Shown: positions 9,201 through 16,802 of the stretch, piece after piece
How positions within the stretch are numbered: the first letter of the stretch is position 1
Layout of the letters: every line of letters starts with the position of its first letter
Source of the DNA: Paenibacillus rigui
GTDB lineage: Bacteria; Bacillota; Bacilli; Paenibacillales; NBRC-103111
Assembly (NCBI RefSeq): GCF_002234615.1
Contig: NZ_NMQW01000022.1
Location: 62,001-126,000 of the forward strand
DNA length: 64,000 bases
Direction: 5' to 3'
Notes under the pieces: model-generated
Told to the model about the DNA's origin: nothing
The model's input: only the letters and a program-made list of their open reading frames with translations
The model's database searches: none
Program-made: the position numbers and the translations under genes

Positions 9201-9879
9201 CTGCCTTGATGGCTGCGGCCACGCTGTCTTTGGCCCAAGGAGAGACGGCTCCGCTAACCGAAGCGTTCGGGTCAGGCTGGAGCTTGAACGCCCGAGCCAT
9301 GACAGCTGCAACCTGTTCGACCGTAATGCTTGCGGACGGTTGAAAGGTGTCGGCGGATACGCCGGTCATGTAGGTGGCCTTGGTCACGGAGCCGATGTAA
9401 CCGGCTGCCCATCCGGCTCCGTCCAAATCGGTGTACACGGCGCTCGCTGCTTTATCCTCCTTGAGACCTGTCAGACCTGCCAAGACCTTCGCCATCTGGG
9501 CGCGTGTCATTTCCTTATCCAGCCCAGCCGTACCCGCTTCATCCAGACCGTCAAAAATCCCCTTCCCCTTAAGAGCATCAAACTTGGCTTGAAGGGATGT
9601 CGGGGCAGCGGAAGCGTTGGCTGGTGCTGTAGTGCCTGGAGCTGAGGCAGCCGGTGCGGATGCGGCTGGCGCTGGCGATCCCCCCGGAGATGGCGCTGTG
9701 GATGCTGCCGGTGCTGCTGATGAGGCTGCTGCCGCTGTCGGCGATGCTGTCGAAGCTGATGATGAGGCTGCTGCTGCGGTAACCGCCGCTTCAGCCAAGG
9801 CATCTGTGGCGATGCCAGGGCAATTCAGGGAAACGGCAGCGAGCAGTAACAAGCATTTTTTCATAATGATACGCTTCAC
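6202..9879 (-). CDS. Large secreted protein with N-terminal SLH repeats and Ig-like repeats
   Basis: Exported cell-wall protein of 1225 residues. A signal peptide (ending near ATDALA) is followed by a 65-residue linker almost entirely Ala, Ser, Pro, Thr and Gly. Three weakly conserved SLH repeats follow (about residues 95-260; motifs EMTRAQMAKVLAGL and ASITVEQVAAVMARAF); they would bind pyruvylated secondary wall polymer. About 950 residues of beta-rich, Ig-like segments come next, with no catalytic motif that I recognise. GTG at 9877-9879 is chosen because AGGAGG lies seven bases upstream; the ATG five codons later has no site. Its promoter shares a 38-bp element with the sugar importer promoter and has a cre-like site in the leader. 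It may be an S-layer or surface substrate-binding protein; the function is unknown. Confidence 0.88.
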   Translation of the reverse strand: MKRIIMKKCLLLLAAVSLNCPGIATDALAEAAVTAAAASSSASTASPTAAAASSAAPAASTAPSPGGSPAPAASAPAASAPGTTAPANASAAPTSLQAKFDALKGKGIFDGLDEAGTAGLDKEMTRAQMAKVLAGLTGLKEDKAASAVYTDLDGAGWAAGYIGSVTKATYMTGVSADTFQPSASITVEQVAAVMARAFKLQPDPNASVSGAVSPWAKDSVAAAIKAGFIASMPDYTLAAKREVAVQAAYEATQWKPGGSQPPVVTNVSITELKVTGAKTLGLKLNGAIADPAKLTVSVFSGGTSGTPVNGTPKWNAVKNEATITLNAKIVSGVYTVKLEAAKDSGLTVDKGTADVTAVDEKLMKLEFAAPSETVALGRIKIGFKAINQYNEVSDQSAARFTVMTSPELDALPAADSQSVTIDTANAVSTGILDKEGTFTVTVRSFDDTLTVTKSFKLGDEQTVGKIELGDIIYASGKTSLEEGDFASLAYKAYDQYGYPVIDLDVLQEYVSTWSTDNGIIDTKITAPLHGFGFVTDETGDSLPDLRIKAVDKFDFSTDQEVTFRVVALQSGQTVTKVMKIAVPKIPYDISFGSFTGTIAVGDDDVFIPIVVKDAAGNPLSTDDLVNQADKINVRGSGSSTVTVGVVDSAGTKLIGGMETTGANRGKIRVSSRLRPDNQRKGTLTITASVSTSGKSATWSTNIYDKRYPATVFISVVPKPKMMPSFDMNNGRTENPTRIKFRDQYGEEFYRDYRGYSVQLTMDKAAGSVTDGVYLFKGGFDKTKNLVTSIILNGADGSVDGYKPTEKSITETDIDAYRDKDIIFVSNVGDNNQGIYRMTAKLFKGDRTAVAEGTATLLSTAVSTVQLLKGKEADNLTYTISPFPNGIYAIDKVKGVLQGAASAAVNDPTSTVTKYVYSTEGYALENMFAGKVTLTAKDAGGNIVQLPNNAVKNVSVSNAAVATVVLKTKPDGQVPNTFDGFGIRGKDTGTTNIAVSFQPSNYSGLKFAALDNIAVKEDGLSVASFAATYNGKAKSIWLSSLKAGINIFQGNSTGRLNQNITFSNITMNDQYVSNYFKNSSITRVLPLFGIQALVSNVRWSSDSIVPGSGYIAVESNSSGVNSVNGLSNAPYPLNGPDAKGVYTYPVTDSAIGATAGAAVDPADWVFSTVNPKVRLNRGDAKYVYMPAKSAVDGSDVEIASFTVTLIAASGKSITVDVYVNPANAKY

Positions 9880-9957
9880 ATGGATTCCTCCTACAAAAAT
9901 AATGTACAACGATTTTTTCTATAATGGCTCTGCCCCTTGATGACATTCAATCTCTTT

Positions 9958-9972
9958 TTGCAAGCGCTTACT
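9958..9972 (-). promoter_or_regulatory. cre-like site (CcpA) in the leader of the 1225-aa SLH gene
   Basis: TTGCAAGCGCTTACT fits the Bacillus cre consensus WTGNAANCGNWNNCW at all defined positions. It lies about 35-50 bases downstream of the start point predicted from the TATGAT box at 10015-10020, a usual roadblock position for CcpA repression by preferred sugars. Confidence 0.6.
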
Positions 9973-10014
9973 ATTTTAACTCTCCTTTCGCTCTTCTTTC
10001 GCTATCTTGATCAC

Positions 10015-10078
10015 ATCATAATGGACGGGAAAGCGCGCAACATACTAGTTTCTTATGATCGTATTGAGCTAACTTAAG
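10015..10078 (-). promoter_or_regulatory. Putative YesN-type site B and promoter of the 1225-aa SLH gene
   Basis: The minus-strand element at 10041-10078 matches 31 of 38 bases of the element at 3191-3228. The first arm CTTAAGTTAG is identical; the second arm is degenerate. It ends in GTATG and is followed after 20 bases by TATGAT (10015-10020), the same layout as at the importer promoter, again without a -35 hexamer. It lies about 160 bases before the gene start. Confidence 0.6.
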
Positions 10079-10221
10079 GTAAAATAGCTAAAAAAAACGT
10101 AAGGTAAATTCATCCTGGCGGTCCTTTCGTATGTAAATTCATACGTTTGCACGTCCGGGAGGGAATTGGGCATGAGGATTTGTTCTCTGATTCATCGGAG
10201 ACTTATAAATTTTTATGTGGT
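10079..10221. other. Intergenic stretch without recognised content
   Basis: AT-rich spacer between site B and the terminator at 10222-10267. I see no open frame with a ribosome site, no strong hairpin and no promoter pair here. Confidence 0.5.
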
Positions 10222-10267
10222 AAAAAAAGAGGCTTGCCCCTAAGGTATTGAACCTTAAGGACAGCCC
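10222..10267 (-). terminator. Rho-independent terminator, minus strand
   Basis: An imperfect GC-rich stem (about 10231-10245 with 10252-10265) is followed on the minus strand by a run of seven U residues. It begins only a few bases after the stop codon of a 42-codon frame at 10270-10398 and lies 270 bases beyond the end of the 1668-aa gene, which has its own terminator. Confidence 0.6.
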
Positions 10268-10269
10268 CG

Positions 10270-10398
10270 TCAAGAGTACTGTATGTTTGAAAAAGCAGCT
10301 GAACGGCTGTTTTTCATCGCTATTCTTTTTCTTAAATATTCGAGCTCCTCCTTCAGCGTCACCTTACCCTTAATGGTGAACTTACTGTGACGCAGCAT
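10270..10398 (-). CDS. Possible small protein, 42 aa
   Basis: A short frame with ATG at 10396-10398 (or GTG at 10360-10362) and stop at 10270-10272, lying between two terminators. The C-terminal part, beginning TLKEELEYLRKRIA, predicts a charged helix and faintly resembles the first helix of Spo0E-type phosphatases. The rest of that motif is missing, so I do not assign it. No convincing ribosome site precedes either start. The main support is the terminator directly after the stop. It may be a decayed gene or chance. Confidence 0.25.
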   Translation of the reverse strand: MLRHSKFTIKGKVTLKEELEYLRKRIAMKNSRSAAFSNIQYS

Positions 10399-10451
10399 TT
10401 TACCGAAGGAAGCAGCTTTGGAGCCCGAAATTTTACAAACTCCGGCAAGCC

Positions 10452-10500
10452 AAAAAAAGGAGCCCCACGCCCTTTTCAGGTACGTAGAAGGCTCCTTCTT
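10452..10500 (-). terminator. Terminator after the 1668-aa SLH gene
   Basis: An 8-bp stem (10457-10464 with 10490-10497) encloses a 25-base loop. On the minus strand it is followed by about seven U residues, 40-80 bases after the stop codon at 10536. Confidence 0.7.
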
Positions 10501-10535
10501 CCTTGTTTATTGCAGGTCAACAGCCCCTGCCGGTG

Positions 10536-13500
10536 TTATTTCACTTCATCGTTCAGGCTTTTTTGCCATGCTTCGCTACCGTCGTTGTTACGGGTCGATT
10601 CATGGGAAACCGTAGCTTCCTGCACGTCTCCTTCAGCCCAATGACTTTCCGGTACATCCGGGAACTGCGGCGCAAGACCGTGAAGCGGTCCGCGATACAG
10701 CATCCGGTTAATTAACGTCACTGCTTCCGAACGGATAATATTGTTTTGCGGCTTGAATGTTCCATCCGGATAGCCGGACACATATTTGCCGCGATACAAA
10801 GCTTCAATCGCATCCGCCGCCCAGTATCCTTCAACATCCGTGAAGTGAGCTTCCCCTGCTTTGCTCACGTTCAGCTTCAGGAAACGGGACATGACGGACG
10901 CAAGCTCACCTCTTGTTACCGGCGCATCAGGACGGAAGGTTCCTCCCTCAAAGCCATTGAAATACCCGTATTTCGTTCCAATCTTAATATAATTGGCCGC
11001 CCAGTGACTTTCGGTCACGTCGCTGTAGTTCAACGGTTCGGATAAATGGTTGTTATCCGTCAATCTCGACACGATAGCCGCCAATTCAGCCCGGGTGAGC
11101 GGACGATCCGGCTTAAACTGTCCGTCCGGATACCCCAGAATATAGCGCTGATGGCTTAAGTGACCGTAACGGTCGGAGTAAACCTTGACCTTCGCCGCCG
11201 AGCTCGCCTTTACAGCCTCGGCATCACCGCTGCCTACAGAAAATTGAGCCGGGAAATCGAACTCTTTATCCGCTTGGGACAGCTGGTTCCACTTCACTTC
11301 CAGCTTCAGGCTGCCTGCTGCTCCTGCCGCCAAATCGGATACGTTCCACGTGATTGTGCGGCCGTCCACCTTGCCGCCGTTAGCGTTCACCACCACGGCT
11401 GCCTCCGGTACGGTCACTGAAATTTGACCTTCGCTCAGTGTTGTCGAAGCGAGGTTTTTGTAATCCAGCGTAATGATCGAGCTGTCGCCTTCCTTCACGA
11501 GGTTTTTGTCCACAGAAAGGTTCAATGAAACATCCGGCGTCGGTACAGAGGCAGAACCGCCGCCCGAGGAGTGGCTGGATTTGCGGATTGGCGTCAGTTC
11601 AAAGTTTCTTTGAACGATATCTTTTTCCACGTTGATGGTCTCGCTTGTTTGACTGATATAGCCGTCTTTGGTTACCACGATGTAATAATCTGCATAAGGA
11701 TATACCATGTACGCATACAAGCCTGCGGCATCGCTCAGCTGCACCGGACTCTGATTGTTATTCGGGGCAAAATCGCTGATCGCCGGCAGCGTAACGCCAG
11801 TGTTCGGTGTTCTGCCGTTGTCGCGGTTTCTTTGTGTATCTGCATAGTACAGAGCTACCTTGGCACCTTGAATCGGGCTATGCGTATAGGCATCCGTTAT
11901 CTTGCCGTAAGGGTCCACCAGCTCCAGTGAAATGTTCATTTCACCGTCAGCCGTTACCTTCACCGTGCTGCGTCTCACGACGATTTCCTTGCCCGGTTCG
12001 ATCTCGTAGCTGACCTCCAGGCTGTATGTCTCGCCTTTCGTTAATCCCTCTACGTTGAATACGCCTTGATTCTGCAATGCATATACCTTTGGACTTCCGT
12101 TTTCCATCAGGTAATTGCCGTTGGCATCCTTCATGTATACTTTCATCTTGCTTAGCATATCCGAGTTAAACAAGCTGGACGTACCGTCCTGTTTCTTGAA
12201 AAGAACCATACCGGTGACCGTTTCCTCGGAATCAAAGGAATCGTCGCCAGAGCCTTCAACGGTTCCGACCTTGGCTAATTGCTTGTAGGTTACAGGCGTT
12301 TGCACTCCGCCGATCGTTACATTTTGCGTAAATTCCAGTGTGTATTCCTTGTCCCCTTCAGGAACAGGAAGCGAATAAGAGCCGTTCGCTTGGGTCGTTA
12401 CCGTCTGATCAAAATCAACACCCGGTTGAATCAAGCCATCGCCGTTCAAATCCAGCGTAACCCGAACCGTTGCTCCGGCGACAGGCTCATGATTTGTACC
12501 CGATGTGATGATGCCGTTAATCGTCGGCGGCAGGAAGGTAAGCTCGATCTCATCCTTCGCCGACACGCCTTTGGCGATATCCAGCACGGTTGCCTTGACA
12601 GGGATTTGGTGCTCCTCTACCCCGGAAATTTTGGCCGATTTAAAAATAACGCTGGCTCTGCCCTGGCTATCTGTAATGGCCCGGTCCGGACCTACAAACG
12701 AGCCTTGGCCTGCAGGTGCGCTGAATACCACCTCACTGCCCGCAATCGGGTTTCCTTCTTTATCCGTAAGCACAGCCGTCAATGTGGAAGTCGACTTGCC
12801 GTCGGCCAATATTTTGGCTGGATTGGCTGCAAGCTTTAGAACCGCCGGTGCCGGAACCTCGAATTTATTATCCGCCAGTCTGGAATTCGGCTCCGCAGGC
12901 AGCAGTGTGCTGTCTGCAGCTTGGGCCGCAAAGGACACGCTGTAGATGCCAGGAACGGTATCCTCGGACAGCTTGAAGGTGGTCGTTTCCCACTTCGTGA
13001 ACCCATCCGTCATATAAGTCGTCGGATTCGTCAAATTCAACGAAACGGTCGTTCCGTTCACGGTAGCCGTTACTTTCTCCGCATCCACCGAGCTTACCGC
13101 CGACAAAGGAAGCAGTTGTCCCGGAATCACCTTGACCATGGAGGCATCTCCTTGGGCTTTGCTGCCAGCCCAGCCGTCCAACGATTTGTTGACCTTGATG
13201 CTAACCGTTGCCGGTGCGCTTTGTTGTCCGTCCGCGTCCGTTACCGTATAAGTAAAGCTGTCTACACCTGTAAAGCCGGCATTTGGCGTATAAATCCATT
13301 TGTCGCCATCCGGATTGTTGTCAGGAGCCGGAGTCAGGGTTCCTTTATGAGGCTGCGACGCAATGCCATACACAAGCCCTGTGACGGTTTCCAGATCGGA
13401 GCCCTTCAATACGATGGTAATCGATGGGGTTCCTTCTTCCGAACCGGCAGCCAACGGCTGGGCGACAGGAAGTCCGTTATAGCTGATGCTTACCAGTGCC

Positions 13501-15542
13501 GAGGCTTCCGCATTCTGCTTGCCGTCATTGCCCACCCACGGGAAAGTGACCGTGCTTCCGTTCGGCAAACCTGCTGCAGGCTTAAACTTCAAGCTGTCCA
13601 GCTCGGATTTGCTGATCGTTTGGGTTGTACCCGGATTCAGATACGTAGCACCGGATACCGACGTGTACCACAAGGTGCCTTGGCCTGCGAACGTGCCTGG
13701 AAGCGTGATGCTTACCTTCTGCAGCTCGTCTCCATCCGCATCGGTATAGCGAGGCGAGTTGGCAAAGTCTGCCCCATTGAAGGAAATGACCGTGCCGGCC
13801 AAGCCGGTTTTCGTCACATTCCCGAGTACCGGAGGCGTATTAATCGTTACGGTTACCTTCTTCGGCGTTTGCGCGTACTGCACTCCGTCGGAGCCGTTCC
13901 AATCAAACGTTACCGTACCAGTTTGGCCTGCCGCAGGAACAAATTTCAGCTGGTTAAGGCTGGCTGCAGGAATTTCCTGACCAACCGTAACCTCCACTGC
14001 GCCCAGCATTAATTTGCCCTTCGCAGGATCGGGAAGGGAAAGAACCTGGATTTTGTTCAACGGTCCATTCTCGGGATCGATAAATTTAGTGCCGGTAAAG
14101 TCATCCGGCGAGAAAACCACATCGGTGCCTTTGTTGACGGATTTCGTTATCGGATCCACGGTAGGGGCCGCATTGGCCGTAATCGTCACGTTGCCGTCAA
14201 ACAGCTCGTAATCCGTCCCGTCCGAGGTGCCGTTCCATTTGAACGATGCAGATCCGGTGAAGCCCCCGTCTGCATTAACGGGCACGAACTTCAGCTTGTT
14301 CAAATCGAGAACGTCGATTTCCTGGACCAAGGTCACGTCTGTCGGCGGATTCGTGCCATCATCCAGCACCAGCCGGCCTCTAGCCGGATCCGGAAGCGTG
14401 ACGATCTTCACCTTGCTCAGCGATTCCGGTTTTTCCGAGCTATCCAGCTTGGCAAACTTGTCTTTGAATTCATCGGCGTTAAAAGGCGTCGGCAAATATT
14501 GGGCACCGTCCTTTTCGATGTCTTTCAAAGTCGAGGTCATATAAATTTGCTCGGCCATCCCCGGGTCAATCGGGTTGGCTGCTGTAACAGCTCCACCGCG
14601 ATCATCGAATAAAATAATATTGACCGAATATTCTTTCGCCGGATCGAGTCCGGAACCAAGCTCAATCCCGGTCCAGCTCTGTTCTGTGCCGGCTGCCGAA
14701 CTCAAGAACCGTTTGGCCGCCGTGTCCAGATTTTGCTCGTTGACCGTTCCGTCCGCATCCTTCACTTTCTCAATCAGGCTGACCTCCATAGCGAAGTTCC
14801 CGCTTATTTTCGGGAGAAAACCTGTATCCACGACCATTTTGCCGTCTACAATGTGGAAATTCCCTTTTGTCAGCTCGCCTGTCTGCCTTATGCCGCCGTC
14901 AATAACCAGCTGGCCCCAATCGACTTCAACAACCCAGTTCGGGTTAAAGTTGCCGGCCTTGTAGTAATGATGGGTCGAAAGAGCCGCATAGTAATCTGTA
15001 TTCGCCGCCGTGATGAGCGATGGATCGACCTGCAGCACCGTCGTATTCCATTTTTCATTATTCCCGGACAAGGCGCCCAAATAGTTGGCCTGGGGAAGCT
15101 CCTTCTTGTACTCGTCCGCTGCCCCCCAGCTCGCAGGCCATGGTGTATAAGGCGCCCCCAGCTGGAGATCCGCTGCGTTGGACGAGAAGTAGATGCGGTC
15201 CCATTCGCCGGTACCGGAAGTTCCGTCGTATTCGTCCACGTCAAAGGCTCTTACAAGCAAATGGGCACTTTTAACAGGCTGCTTGTCCACATTCGTAAGT
15301 TTAAACTCGATAGGATATTTGGCATCGCCGTTCTTGATTCTCGACGGACTGCTGTAATCCAGGTCGCCATCCGCCGGTGTGCTTCCAACACCGTTACCTC
15401 CCCAGTTATCGGTATCGGTAAAATAGGTTTGTCCCTGCAAGCCGCCCCCTGCCGCCCAAGCAGGAGCTGCCGCCATGTTGCTCAGCAAGCACAAGCCCAT
15501 GGCTAACGATATAAAACGTTTACTGCCCCGTTTCTTTCTCAA
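10536..15542 (-). CDS. Giant secreted protein with cadherin-like, Ig-like and C-terminal SLH domains
   Basis: Cell-surface protein of 1668 residues. The signal peptide ends near AAPAWA (about residue 31). An N-terminal region of about 340 residues has no family I know. Several cadherin/VCBS-like repeats follow, recognisable by repeating LPDPAKGKL, LKFVPAAGQTG and SFTYTVTDADG patterns. Then come a Big_1/invasin-like Ig domain (NPAKILADGKSTSTLTAVLT), a carboxypeptidase-regulatory or SdrB-like segment with LDLNGDGLIQPGVD, a Ser/Gly linker, a DUF11-like domain and three SLH repeats in the last 210 residues (GYPDGQFKPDRPLTRAELAA is the first). The protein ends in the FPDVPESHWA tail typical of Paenibacillus SLH proteins. 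TTG at 15540-15542 is the start, with AAGGAG nine bases upstream. No catalytic site is visible; adhesion or a structural surface role is likely. Confidence 0.88.
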   Translation of the reverse strand: MRKKRGSKRFISLAMGLCLLSNMAAAPAWAAGGGLQGQTYFTDTDNWGGNGVGSTPADGDLDYSSPSRIKNGDAKYPIEFKLTNVDKQPVKSAHLLVRAFDVDEYDGTSGTGEWDRIYFSSNAADLQLGAPYTPWPASWGAADEYKKELPQANYLGALSGNNEKWNTTVLQVDPSLITAANTDYYAALSTHHYYKAGNFNPNWVVEVDWGQLVIDGGIRQTGELTKGNFHIVDGKMVVDTGFLPKISGNFAMEVSLIEKVKDADGTVNEQNLDTAAKRFLSSAAGTEQSWTGIELGSGLDPAKEYSVNIILFDDRGGAVTAANPIDPGMAEQIYMTSTLKDIEKDGAQYLPTPFNADEFKDKFAKLDSSEKPESLSKVKIVTLPDPARGRLVLDDGTNPPTDVTLVQEIDVLDLNKLKFVPVNADGGFTGSASFKWNGTSDGTDYELFDGNVTITANAAPTVDPITKSVNKGTDVVFSPDDFTGTKFIDPENGPLNKIQVLSLPDPAKGKLMLGAVEVTVGQEIPAASLNQLKFVPAAGQTGTVTFDWNGSDGVQYAQTPKKVTVTINTPPVLGNVTKTGLAGTVISFNGADFANSPRYTDADGDELQKVSITLPGTFAGQGTLWYTSVSGATYLNPGTTQTISKSELDSLKFKPAAGLPNGSTVTFPWVGNDGKQNAEASALVSISYNGLPVAQPLAAGSEEGTPSITIVLKGSDLETVTGLVYGIASQPHKGTLTPAPDNNPDGDKWIYTPNAGFTGVDSFTYTVTDADGQQSAPATVSIKVNKSLDGWAGSKAQGDASMVKVIPGQLLPLSAVSSVDAEKVTATVNGTTVSLNLTNPTTYMTDGFTKWETTTFKLSEDTVPGIYSVSFAAQAADSTLLPAEPNSRLADNKFEVPAPAVLKLAANPAKILADGKSTSTLTAVLTDKEGNPIAGSEVVFSAPAGQGSFVGPDRAITDSQGRASVIFKSAKISGVEEHQIPVKATVLDIAKGVSAKDEIELTFLPPTINGIITSGTNHEPVAGATVRVTLDLNGDGLIQPGVDFDQTVTTQANGSYSLPVPEGDKEYTLEFTQNVTIGGVQTPVTYKQLAKVGTVEGSGDDSFDSEETVTGMVLFKKQDGTSSLFNSDMLSKMKVYMKDANGNYLMENGSPKVYALQNQGVFNVEGLTKGETYSLEVSYEIEPGKEIVVRRSTVKVTADGEMNISLELVDPYGKITDAYTHSPIQGAKVALYYADTQRNRDNGRTPNTGVTLPAISDFAPNNNQSPVQLSDAAGLYAYMVYPYADYYIVVTKDGYISQTSETINVEKDIVQRNFELTPIRKSSHSSGGGSASVPTPDVSLNLSVDKNLVKEGDSSIITLDYKNLASTTLSEGQISVTVPEAAVVVNANGGKVDGRTITWNVSDLAAGAAGSLKLEVKWNQLSQADKEFDFPAQFSVGSGDAEAVKASSAAKVKVYSDRYGHLSHQRYILGYPDGQFKPDRPLTRAELAAIVSRLTDNNHLSEPLNYSDVTESHWAANYIKIGTKYGYFNGFEGGTFRPDAPVTRGELASVMSRFLKLNVSKAGEAHFTDVEGYWAADAIEALYRGKYVSGYPDGTFKPQNNIIRSEAVTLINRMLYRGPLHGLAPQFPDVPESHWAEGDVQEATVSHESTRNNDGSEAWQKSLNDEVK

Positions 15543-15667
15543 CCTTTTTCTCTCCTTTTCGCTGTACTCAGGTTTTACGTCCTACCTTTATACCTCCTTA
15601 GTCCCTTGATTATCATAAAGCTGCGATCTCGACAATTTCTGAACAAATCCGATTGGCCTTCGTGAAC

Positions 15668-15685
15668 ATAGGTCATCCGACCTAT
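15668..15685. promoter_or_regulatory. Inverted repeat ATAGGTC-N4-GACCTAT upstream of the 1668-aa gene
   Basis: Perfect 7-bp arms with a 4-base centre, about 125 bases before the TTG start. The core GGTCatccGACC resembles operators of FadR-type GntR regulators in general form. There is no U-run, so it is not a terminator. Confidence 0.4.
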
Positions 15686-15717
15686 CACATGAAGACATCC
15701 CATGATTTCGAGCGCGC

Positions 15718-15762
15718 AAAAAAGACACAAGCATGAAACCATACGGTCCATTGCTTGTGCCT
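15718..15762 (-). terminator. Terminator of the ABC transporter/dehydrogenase operon
   Basis: Stem CACAAGCA/TGCTTGTG (15726-15733 with 15752-15759), extended by neighbouring pairs and followed on the minus strand by TCTTTTTT. It lies 75 bases after the dehydrogenase stop codon. Confidence 0.75.
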
Positions 15763-15836
15763 TTTATTCAATTATGAATGTGAGCCTGCAGTTCAATTTC
15801 CATCTGTACAATTTCTAAACAAACGGTGCAGCCCCA

Positions 15837-16802
15837 TTAAGCCTGGACCTGATTCAACGGTTCCTTCCCGCTGAACACATCGAGCAGCGCCTGGGCGGTA
15901 ACCAAACCCACCTTATGATACGTTTCGAACGTTTCCGCCGCCGTATGCGGTGTAGACACCAGATTATCGAGCTGGAATAGCGGGTTGTCCGCCGATACGG
16001 GCTCGTGCTCATAGACGTCAATCGCCGCCCCGGCAATCAGACGATTGCGCAGGGCATGATAAAGCGCCTGTTCATCCACAAGCGCCCCTCTCGCCGTATT
16101 GACGAAGTAAGCCGTTTCCTTCATCATCGCAAACTGCACTTCGCTCATCATGTGATGCGTCTCCGGAAGGCTTGGAAGATGCATGCTGACGATGTCGCTT
16201 TGCTTCAGCACCTCATCGCTGCTTACCAGCTCGACGCCAAGCTCTCGGGCTCTGTCCGCATTCGGGAATTTATCATAAGCGACGATGCGGATATCAAAGC
16301 CGCTCAATTTCTTCGCGACCATCTGGGCGATGTTGCCGAAGCCGAGCAGCCCGACCGTTCTTCCAATCAGCTCCGCTCCGACAAAACGGTCCCAGTAGCC
16401 CATTCTCGCCGATTGATGCAGCGAAGGGATATTTCTCATGACGGATAAAATAAGTCCGACTGTCAGCTCCGCTACCGCGTTCGCGTTGCCGCCCGGCACA
16501 TTGGTTACCTTCACGCCGTACTCCCGCGCTTTCCCCAAGTCGATATTGTCGACGCCAACGCCAAAGCGGGCAATGGCTTTCAGCCGGGGCGCAAGCTTGA
16601 ATACATCCTCATTCCATGTGTCCACTCCCGCAACGACACCGTCGATATCGGACACAAGCTCCTTCAGTTCATCAAAGGTATGGGGACGCCCCACCTTATT
16701 TTCTATCACTTCAACGCCATGGCTTTCCAGCAACTGCTTGGCTTCTGCACAAAGCGTCGAGTAATTCGTTGCCGTTACGAGTACCTTTTTCACGTTGGAC
16801 AT
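15837..16802 (-). CDS. D-2-hydroxyacid dehydrogenase (phosphoglycerate dehydrogenase family)
   Basis: NAD-dependent oxidoreductase of 321 residues that should interconvert a 2-keto acid and a D-2-hydroxy acid. The Rossmann motif GFGNIA lies at 154-159, and the catalytic Arg238 (NTARGA), Glu267 (VYEHEP) and His286 (STPHTAAE) are all present. It is SerA-like but lacks the C-terminal ACT domain of biosynthetic SerA, so a catabolic role is more likely. Its ATG overlaps the TAA of the preceding permease gene (TAATG) and has a strong GGAGGAG site. Being the last gene of a sugar-type ABC operon, it may act on the imported compound or a breakdown product, such as a sugar acid. That link is inference from position. 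Confidence 0.9.
   Translation of the reverse strand: MSNVKKVLVTATNYSTLCAEAKQLLESHGVEVIENKVGRPHTFDELKELVSDIDGVVAGVDTWNEDVFKLAPRLKAIARFGVGVDNIDLGKAREYGVKVTNVPGGNANAVAELTVGLILSVMRNIPSLHQSARMGYWDRFVGAELIGRTVGLLGFGNIAQMVAKKLSGFDIRIVAYDKFPNADRARELGVELVSSDEVLKQSDIVSMHLPSLPETHHMMSEVQFAMMKETAYFVNTARGALVDEQALYHALRNRLIAGAAIDVYEHEPVSADNPLFQLDNLVSTPHTAAETFETYHKVGLVTAQALLDVFSGKEPLNQVQA

Larger units (their letters stand above)
15632..15823. repeat. Pair of 16-bp direct repeats, ACAATTTCTRAACAAA
   Basis: Copies at 15632-15647 and 15808-15823 differ at one base and are 176 bp apart. They flank the dehydrogenase terminator and the upstream region of the 1668-aa gene. They could bind a regulator of that gene; the function is unknown. 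Confidence 0.4.

Noticed and set aside
6202-9879. Lipoprotein reading of the SLH protein N-terminus (Cys in AVSLNCPG)
   Set aside because: The residues before Cys do not fit a lipobox, and an ordinary signal peptidase site follows at DALA.
10270-10398. Assignment of the 42-aa frame as a Spo0E-type phosphatase
   Set aside because: Only the first helix looks similar; the conserved SxxLD-type second half is missing.
12921-14012. 363-codon open frame on the plus strand
   Set aside because: Shadow of the same giant gene; composition is typical of an antisense frame and no start signal is present.
14733-15506. 257-codon open frame on the plus strand
   Set aside because: It is antisense to the 1668-aa SLH gene, whose domain content and signal peptide are clear; the plus-strand product is rich in Arg/Cys/His with no domain and no ribosome site.
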